DNA from: CAIXSC01 sp046349855
Lineage (GTDB): Bacteria > Planctomycetota > Planctomycetia > Pirellulales > Pirellulaceae
Direction: 5' to 3'
DNA: 64,000 bases
Assembly (NCBI GenBank): GCA_046349855.1
Contig: JAXMBM010000010.1
Location: forward strand, 84,749 to 148,748
Below are positions 55,801 to 61,300 of the stretch, piece after piece. The position numbers were made by a program, and so were the translations under genes. Under the pieces are notes generated by a model that did no database searches, was not told the DNA's origin, and was given only the letters and a program-made list of their open reading frames with translations. Numbering within the stretch: position 1 is the first letter of the stretch; every line of letters starts with the position of its first letter.

Positions 55801-57948
55801 CCGGGCGCCGCGAGTGCCTCGGCCGGCGGTCAACCCGACGCCGCTCAACAGGAAGAAGAGGAACGGGCACGGCGGTTGGCGCGGAGCGCTGCCGGGGGAG
55901 CGCCCCAACTGGCGGCTTCGGGTCCCGTCACTGCCGACGGCGCGCCGGCTCCGCCGGCCCAGGGCGGTGAGCAGGCGGCACCTCTGGCAGCCAGTTCTCA
56001 GGCCGCTGTGGTGAGTCGCTCGGGGCCCAGTGGTGCGGCGCGGACCGGAGCCACGGACGCAGCCGCTCCTGCCAGTGCGGGTGAACCTGCGGCCGGCACG
56101 CCGGCAGCGGAGCTGACGGCCGCCACTCCCACGTCGCGGGCCGAGGCCGCTGAGGCGGTTGTCGGAGCGCCGGCGATTGGTGGCGGTGCCCCGGCCACCA
56201 CGCGGTCGGCGACCGGCCCATCGTTGCCCGCCGAAACTCGGGCGGAAGAACTGGCGATCACAGGACCGGCCGCCTCGGGCGGTGAAGCTCAGGGTCTGCC
56301 GGTCGCGGCCCAGGGACTGGCGCCGGCCAAAATGGCGGGTGGAACTCGGGGAGCGCCGGCCGCGGAGCCTGTCGGCGCGGCGGCGGGGGAGATTCCTGTC
56401 GAGGCGACGGCACCCGGAGTCGCGGGGGCGGCTCCCGGCAGACGGCAGACGACGGACGGTGCGTCAGCAGCGCCGGAAGCGGTGGGTCTGACGACGGGCG
56501 GTCCGGGTCGGCGAGCCGAATCGGCCCCGGCGGGGGTAGCCGCGGCCGCGCCGGTGGAAGTGCCCGATCTGGGAGCGGAAGTGGAGCAGGCGAACGAAGA
56601 TCATCTGGCGGCGGCTGCGGTCAAGGGAGTGCGTAAGTCGCAGACCGGCGGTGGGCCGCTGGCGGTCGATCTGGCGGCGCTCGAAGGCCCCGGGGGACTC
56701 GGCAGCCAGTCGACCCCCAACGTCGGCATTCAGGATCGTCGCGCTCAGGAGGAGAACATCGACGTTCGTCCGCAAGCGGTCCGCTTCCAGCGGCAGAATG
56801 CCGGCGGATTACCGAAGGTGAGCACGGTGGCTGTGCTTCCCACCGACTCGTTCCGGCAACGCACCTCGCGCAATCCGGGCAGTGGCGGGCGTAACGGCAG
56901 TCCTCCCCCTCAGACCGAAGAGGCGATCGAGTTGGGACTGGCGTTCCTCGCCCGCTACCAGGCGCAGGACGGCAGCTGGAGTCTGAGCGGGTTTGGCGAG
57001 GAGGTGGCGCTGTCGTCCGACACGGCCGCCACCGGCCTGGGGCTGCTCGCCTTCCAGGGAGCGGGTTACAACCACCGGGAACACAAGTATCAGGAAGTGG
57101 TCCGAGCGGCGCTCGACTTCCTGTTGAAAAACCAGCGGCCCGACGGCGATTTGTTCGTTCCGATGGACGACGATTCGAATCGCAGCGTCTGGCTCTACAG
57201 TCACAGCATCGGAGCGCTGGCGCTGTGTGAAGCCTATGGCATGACGCAGGATCCCGCGCTCAAGGAGCCTGCCCAGAAGGCGCTCAACTTCATCATCGCC
57301 GCACAGCACAAACAGCGCGGAGGCTGGCGGTACGCACCTGGAGTGGGGTCGGATACCTCGGTGTCGGGCTGGATGATGATGGCGCTGAAGAGTGGCGAGC
57401 TGGCGGGACTCGAGGTGCCTCCGGAAACGTTCGTCGGCGTGCAGCGGTGGCTGGAATCGGCCCAGGCATCGCCGGGCGAGCGTCACCTGTATCGCTACAA
57501 TCCGCTGGCCCCCGATACCGAAACTCAGCGACACGGTCGAGCGCCCTCGCGCACCATGACCTCGGTCGGGCTGTTGATGCGGCTGTATTCCGGCTGGAAG
57601 CGGGATCATCCGGACATGATCCGGGGAGCCGATCATCTGCTGCAGGCGCCGCCGGCCCTGGGGACGGCGCGCAACGTCGAGCGGGACACGTACTACTGGT
57701 ACTATGCCACTCAGGTGCTGTTCCACGTCGGAGGCGACCGCTGGCAGCAGTGGAATGACAAGCTGCATCCTTTGCTGGTGTCCAGTCAAGTCAAGCAGGG
57801 ACCGCTGGCGGGGAGCTGGGATCCGCAGTATCCCGTGCCGGATCGATGGGCCGCCCACGCCGGCCGGCTCTACGTAACCACGCTCAACCTGTTGTCGCTG
57901 GAAGTCTATTACCGCCACCTGCCGTTGTACGTCGAAACGGCCAAGTAA
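52852..57948 (+). CDS. Giant membrane-anchored protein: three TM helices, about 1200-residue Ala/Pro-rich linker, squalene-cyclase-like toroid
   Basis: A 1698-residue protein from GTG 52852, overlapping the exbD stop; ATG 52927 is an alternative. Three membrane helices span about 50-70, 81-99 and 110-130, with Arg-rich cytoplasmic loops that place the rest in the periplasm. Residues 140-1350 are almost only Ala, Pro, Thr, Ser, Gly, Arg, Glu and Val with no predicted fold, containing degenerate units of roughly 40 residues marked by ARS or RRS. Residues 1356-1698 are an alpha/alpha toroid of the prenyltransferase/squalene-cyclase type with QW-like motifs (FLARYQAQDGSW, IIAAQHKQRGGWRY) and SDTAATGLGLLAF. 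The DxDD motif of hopene cyclases is absent, so catalysis of that kind is unlikely. Position after exbB-exbD and TonB-like topology suggest an energy transducer. Confidence 0.9.
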   Translation: MTAAAPPPPDGGGERHGPTQPARNSMARSRRVIRKLDTHPGRSFDERQWPVNVALAVLAAFLVGMVSAYLDFQDAVWYRNAWLWVAVIPALAVGLMAVLRFVDNRTLRRAVQLSAILSILLHILFLLWSLEATLFGRRTPPETVARRPQDQRPKVVVPEYAQHHFSDPLERPQQDYEKPVETETPDTPAVEVDRQQSQPEPPTPVRPPTPTPETEPRRESPTTARQQPAETVPRAADEASRLSRQAATARVPPNQTVEVPRPSEPRPEVAPRTEPAPDSRSVARRPTESPTARPAPNVEAPAPTSQPTASTARRSAEPAVEPERSATPTLRRAVNEPRATPRADVAAAEAPAPTRRTSPDIPQPATTAVTRRDVTDPTAARQPAVEAPATPAPTAAAAATRQLPAPVQPTVAAAPTPVPNQRARLTTRVEAVTAAPESTSQPTASVGEPVPPAPTATPIRRTAPAAATAQRDRSAPTASPAEASTAAPTPATRRAATAMPDAAPSESTAPSLARAAGRAQPVPPTTATAATETPAASQSNVANVPTPAALATRKQATAQPQVARSTGEPTPTSGAAAPTPALAAKAARAGAQADMAVPNPATTPAPVAAPRSAPGAAANVVTEAAPVNANVAPRSAPDVQASRTASQVARQSQSAPDATRVQTPLEAPSASPSAQVASGTPQRAARTDVPSVQPSATPSPTPARAVQSAPLAASPVNVESPAMSAASSGTGEPAAQPQPTAVTRSQNGMAGAGQSANLDRAAPAADSPALVAAGSAQRAQATQRSPEGPALAPSESAIVRRSTAGQPRPSATLQAEPVPVATAAGVDQPAQLDASSSAALTRASSNAAAGEVNAAAGRVEVDTGPTQVVAERAAGRASGGGQPDASTAPDSAVLARSRTGGSPQMSLAAPEVTAQPVAPEATGGGAPAPTELAARATATARNSPGGEAPLTGGPSAAAAPGTTVEVDTAPQVAEATRSRADMAPGAASASAGGQPDAAQQEEEERARRLARSAAGGAPQLAASGPVTADGAPAPPAQGGEQAAPLAASSQAAVVSRSGPSGAARTGATDAAAPASAGEPAAGTPAAELTAATPTSRAEAAEAVVGAPAIGGGAPATTRSATGPSLPAETRAEELAITGPAASGGEAQGLPVAAQGLAPAKMAGGTRGAPAAEPVGAAAGEIPVEATAPGVAGAAPGRRQTTDGASAAPEAVGLTTGGPGRRAESAPAGVAAAAPVEVPDLGAEVEQANEDHLAAAAVKGVRKSQTGGGPLAVDLAALEGPGGLGSQSTPNVGIQDRRAQEENIDVRPQAVRFQRQNAGGLPKVSTVAVLPTDSFRQRTSRNPGSGGRNGSPPPQTEEAIELGLAFLARYQAQDGSWSLSGFGEEVALSSDTAATGLGLLAFQGAGYNHREHKYQEVVRAALDFLLKNQRPDGDLFVPMDDDSNRSVWLYSHSIGALALCEAYGMTQDPALKEPAQKALNFIIAAQHKQRGGWRYAPGVGSDTSVSGWMMMALKSGELAGLEVPPETFVGVQRWLESAQASPGERHLYRYNPLAPDTETQRHGRAPSRTMTSVGLLMRLYSGWKRDHPDMIRGADHLLQAPPALGTARNVERDTYYWYYATQVLFHVGGDRWQQWNDKLHPLLVSSQVKQGPLAGSWDPQYPVPDRWAAHAGRLYVTTLNLLSLEVYYRHLPLYVETAK

Positions 57949-57955
57949 GGCACCG

Positions 57956-58115
57956 CCTGATTGGACAGTGCCAAGTTGCCATAGTCGTGGATCGCTCCGC
58001 GATCCAACGTCTGTGTGTCGGGACATCGGATCGCAGAGTGGTCCACAACCTGCCCCGCACAACCTGCCTGGCGCAACCTGCCTGGCATAACCGTGCCTAG
58101 CGCAACCTGTCCCGC
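57956..58115. repeat. Family A repeat copy with a 14-bp internal tandem
   Basis: It begins CCTGATTGGACAGTGCC, then has the core hairpin TGGATCGCTCCGCGATCCA at about 57988-58006, then GTCTGTGTGTCGGGACATCGG. From 58046 to about 58109 a 14-15 base unit CAACCTGCCTGGCG is repeated about five times with drift. No matching right terminus was seen, so it is probably decayed. It lies directly after the giant protein gene. The 439-base gap up to the macroglobulin gene holds only this, the CTGGGC array and an undistinguished middle part. Confidence 0.8.
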
Positions 58116-58294
58116 GATTGCTCCCGCGGAACCCTCAGGAGTGGGCAAAAAAGGGGACGGGACGGGGTTGGTTGCGGGAACCGGGGAGCTGTCTGCGGCG
58201 TCGAAGGGGCAGGGCGCGATGGGCGGCGGAGGCGCCGAGTGTCGTTTCGGGGCGGGGTCGGTGGCGCAGAACCAGGTGTGGCCGGTAGAATCGA

Positions 58295-58366
58295 GCTTGG
58301 CTTGGCCGCGCCGCACTTGGCTGGGCCGCACTTGGCTGGGCTGGGCCGCGCTGGGCTGGGCTGGGA
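58295..58366. repeat. Simple repeat array of CTGGGC/CTTGGC units
   Basis: About 70 bases of CTTGGC, CTGGGC, CCGCGC and CCGCAC units repeat with a period of 5-6 or about 15 bases, immediately upstream of the macroglobulin start at 58388. It is strongly strand-asymmetric (G and T rich on plus). It may affect promoter or leader structure, but no function can be shown. Confidence 0.7.
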
Positions 58367-58387
58367 TGCTTTTCCGGGATGGGAATC

Positions 58388-61300
58388 ATGAGACGAAACG
58401 TCTTGGCGGGACTGGTGGGGCTGATTTTCGTGTCGGTGCTGGTGGCCGTGGGAGCACCGCGGGAAGGGCAGTGGAAGAAAGTGGATGAAGCGGTGCAGAA
58501 GGGATTGCCGAAGACGGCCATCGAGGAACTGAAACCGATCCTCGAAGCGGCTTTGAAGGAAGGTCGGCACGCCGAGGCGATCAAGGCCCTCGGCCGGATG
58601 ATTGCCCTCGAAGGGCAGATCCAGGGGAACAAGCCGGAAGAGAAGATCGTGCGGATGCGGGCCGAGATTGCTCGGGCGCCAGCCGAGATGAAGCCGGTGC
58701 TCGAAGCGATCCTGGCGAACTGGTTCTGGCAGTACTACCAGCAGAATCGGTTCCGCTTCCTGCAGCGGTCGCAGACCGCGGCCCCTCCCGGCGACGACTT
58801 CACCACCTGGGATCTGCCACGGATCCTCCGCGAGATCGACCAGCAATTCACCCGAGCGCTGGCGGCGGCCGATACGCTGCGGCAGATCCCCATCGCCCAG
58901 TACGACGACCTGCTGATCAAGGGGACGCTGGACGACGTCCATCGTCCCACCCTGTACGACTTCCTGGCCCACAATGCGCTCGATTTCTATTCATCGGGCG
59001 AGCAGGCCGCGACACGCGCGGAGGATTCGTTCGAATTGGCGGCCGACGGTCCGATCTATGCGCCGGTCGAAGAGTTCGTGAAGTGGTCGCCGGAGACGAC
59101 CGACGAGGATTCGCTCACGCTGAAAGCGGTGCGCCTGTATCAGCAGCTGTTGCGTTTTCATCTGACCGACGACGACCGCACGGCGCGGCTGGACGCCGAT
59201 CTGCTGCGGTTGCAGTTTGCTCATAACCGTGCCGTCGGGGAGGAGAACGATTCGCGGTATGTCGCCGCGCTGCAGCGGCTGGCGGACGAGTACGCTCAGC
59301 ATCCCCTGTCGTCGCTGGCGCTCGGCCATCTGGCGTCGCATTGGCATTCCGAGGGGAACTGGGTGCGTGCCCACGAACTGGCGACCGAGGGGGTCCGGCG
59401 GTTCCCGCAGAGCCGAGGTGGGGTGATCTGCGACAATCTCAAGCGGCGGATCGAGGCGCGCGAGCTGCAGATCAGCACCGAAGATGTCTGGCATACCCCG
59501 GCTCCCAAGATTCACGTCACCTATCGCAACTTCCGCCGGCTGCACTTCCGCGTGGTGAAACTGGACTTCGACGAGTTTCTCCGGTCGGGACGCCATGTGC
59601 CGTTGCAGCTGGACGAAGGGCAGCGCCGAGCTCTCCTCGCGCGCCCCGCCCTGCTCGCCTGGGCCGCGGACCTGCCTGCGACCGACGATTTTCAGCTTCG
59701 CGAAGTCGATCTGCCCGCCAACGCCGATCTGGCTCCTGGCTCGTATTACCTGATCGCGAGCCCCGATGCGGACTTTACGTTCGGCAACAATCCTGTGCAG
59801 TTCTGTGATTTCTGGCTGAGCAAGCTGGCGATCGTCGTGCGGCAGCGTCAGGGGGAAGGCGAGCTGGGTGGCCTGGTACTGGATTCGCTCAGTGGCGAAC
59901 CTGTGGCCGGGGCCAAGGTCCGCAGCTGGCAATGGATGAATAACAATGCCCGCGTTGCCGGTCCCGCCGCGGAGACCAACGCCGACGGGATGTTCGTGCT
60001 TTCCGGTGCCGATCGGAAGAACCTGATCATCGATGTGCAGCACGACGGTCACCGGCTGGCGACCGTTCAGCATGGCGTCTATCGCAGCACTCCGCCCGAC
60101 CCCCTCCGCCAGTCGACCTACTTTTTCACCGACCGCTCGATCTATCGGCCCGGCCAGACCATTCAGTACAAGGGTCTCTCGATCCGCGCGAACAGCGACA
60201 CCGACGACTATCGAGTGCTGGCCGGACATACTCTCCGGGTCGCATTGCTCGATGTCAACGGCAAGGAAGTCGAACGGCGGGAGCACAAGACGAACGACTA
60301 CGGTTCGTTCAGCGGGAGCTTTACCGCGCCCCGTGACCGGTTGCTCGGTGCGATGCGGATCGTCGTGGTCGACAACAACTCGGCGCCGGGACAGACGTCG
60401 GTGAGTGTCGAGGAGTACAAGCGTCCCAAGTTCCAGGTGACGCTTGATGCCCCCAAGGAACCGGGTCGCTTGAACGCGGTCGTCCAACTCTCGGGCAAGG
60501 CCACCGCTTACACCGGGGCGGCGATCGACGGTGCCAAGGTCAAGTGGCGCGTGGTGCGGCAGGTGCGGTATCCCGACTGGTGGTGGTGGCGCTGCTGGTG
60601 GATGCCGCCTGCGCCGGGGCGTTCGCAGGAGATTGCGCATGGGACGGCGAACACGGATACGGCGGGCGCGTTTGCGATTCAGTTCGTGGCCCGCCCCGAT
60701 CTTTCGGTGTCGGCGGACGACGAGCCGCAATTCCGGTACACGATTTATGCCGACGTGACCGATACGGCAGGCGAAACGCGCTCGGCGCAGCGCCCCGTCG
60801 TCGTCGGTTACACGGCCCTGGCGGCGACTCTGTCGGCCGGTGACTGGCAACAGGACGACAAGCCGGTGGTCGTGGAGACGCGTACCACGACACTCGATGG
60901 CGTCGGCCAGGCCACCGAAGGCGTGGTCAAGGTGTATCGCGTGCAGCAGCCGCAGCAGGTGCAGCGGCCGGGCCTGCAGACCCGTAATCCGGTGGTGGTA
61001 CGGGGAGGGCGTGGGGACGCCGCGGCGCCGCCTCCCGTGGATCCGTCAAACGTCCAGTCGTGGCCGTTAGGCGACGTCGTGCACGAACAAGGGGTCACGA
61101 CGGATGCGGAGGGGAAAGCCCGCTGGGAGGTCAAGTTGCCGGTGGGCCTGTATCGCGCGAAATACGAAGCGCGCGATGCCTTCGGCAAACGGGTGACGGC
61201 CGAACTGCCGCTGCGCGTGGTCGCGCCGGCGGCCGACCAGCTGGCGTTGAAGATTCCGGATTTGTTCGCCGCCCCCACCTGGACGCTGGAGCCGGGTGGC

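Noticed and set aside
56920..57948. Toroid domain as a functional hopene or squalene cyclase
   Set aside because: It is only about 340 residues, half the usual size, and lacks the DxDD catalytic motif.
58991..60850. 619-codon minus-strand frame opposite the macroglobulin gene
   Set aside because: Shadow of the real gene; no homology pattern.
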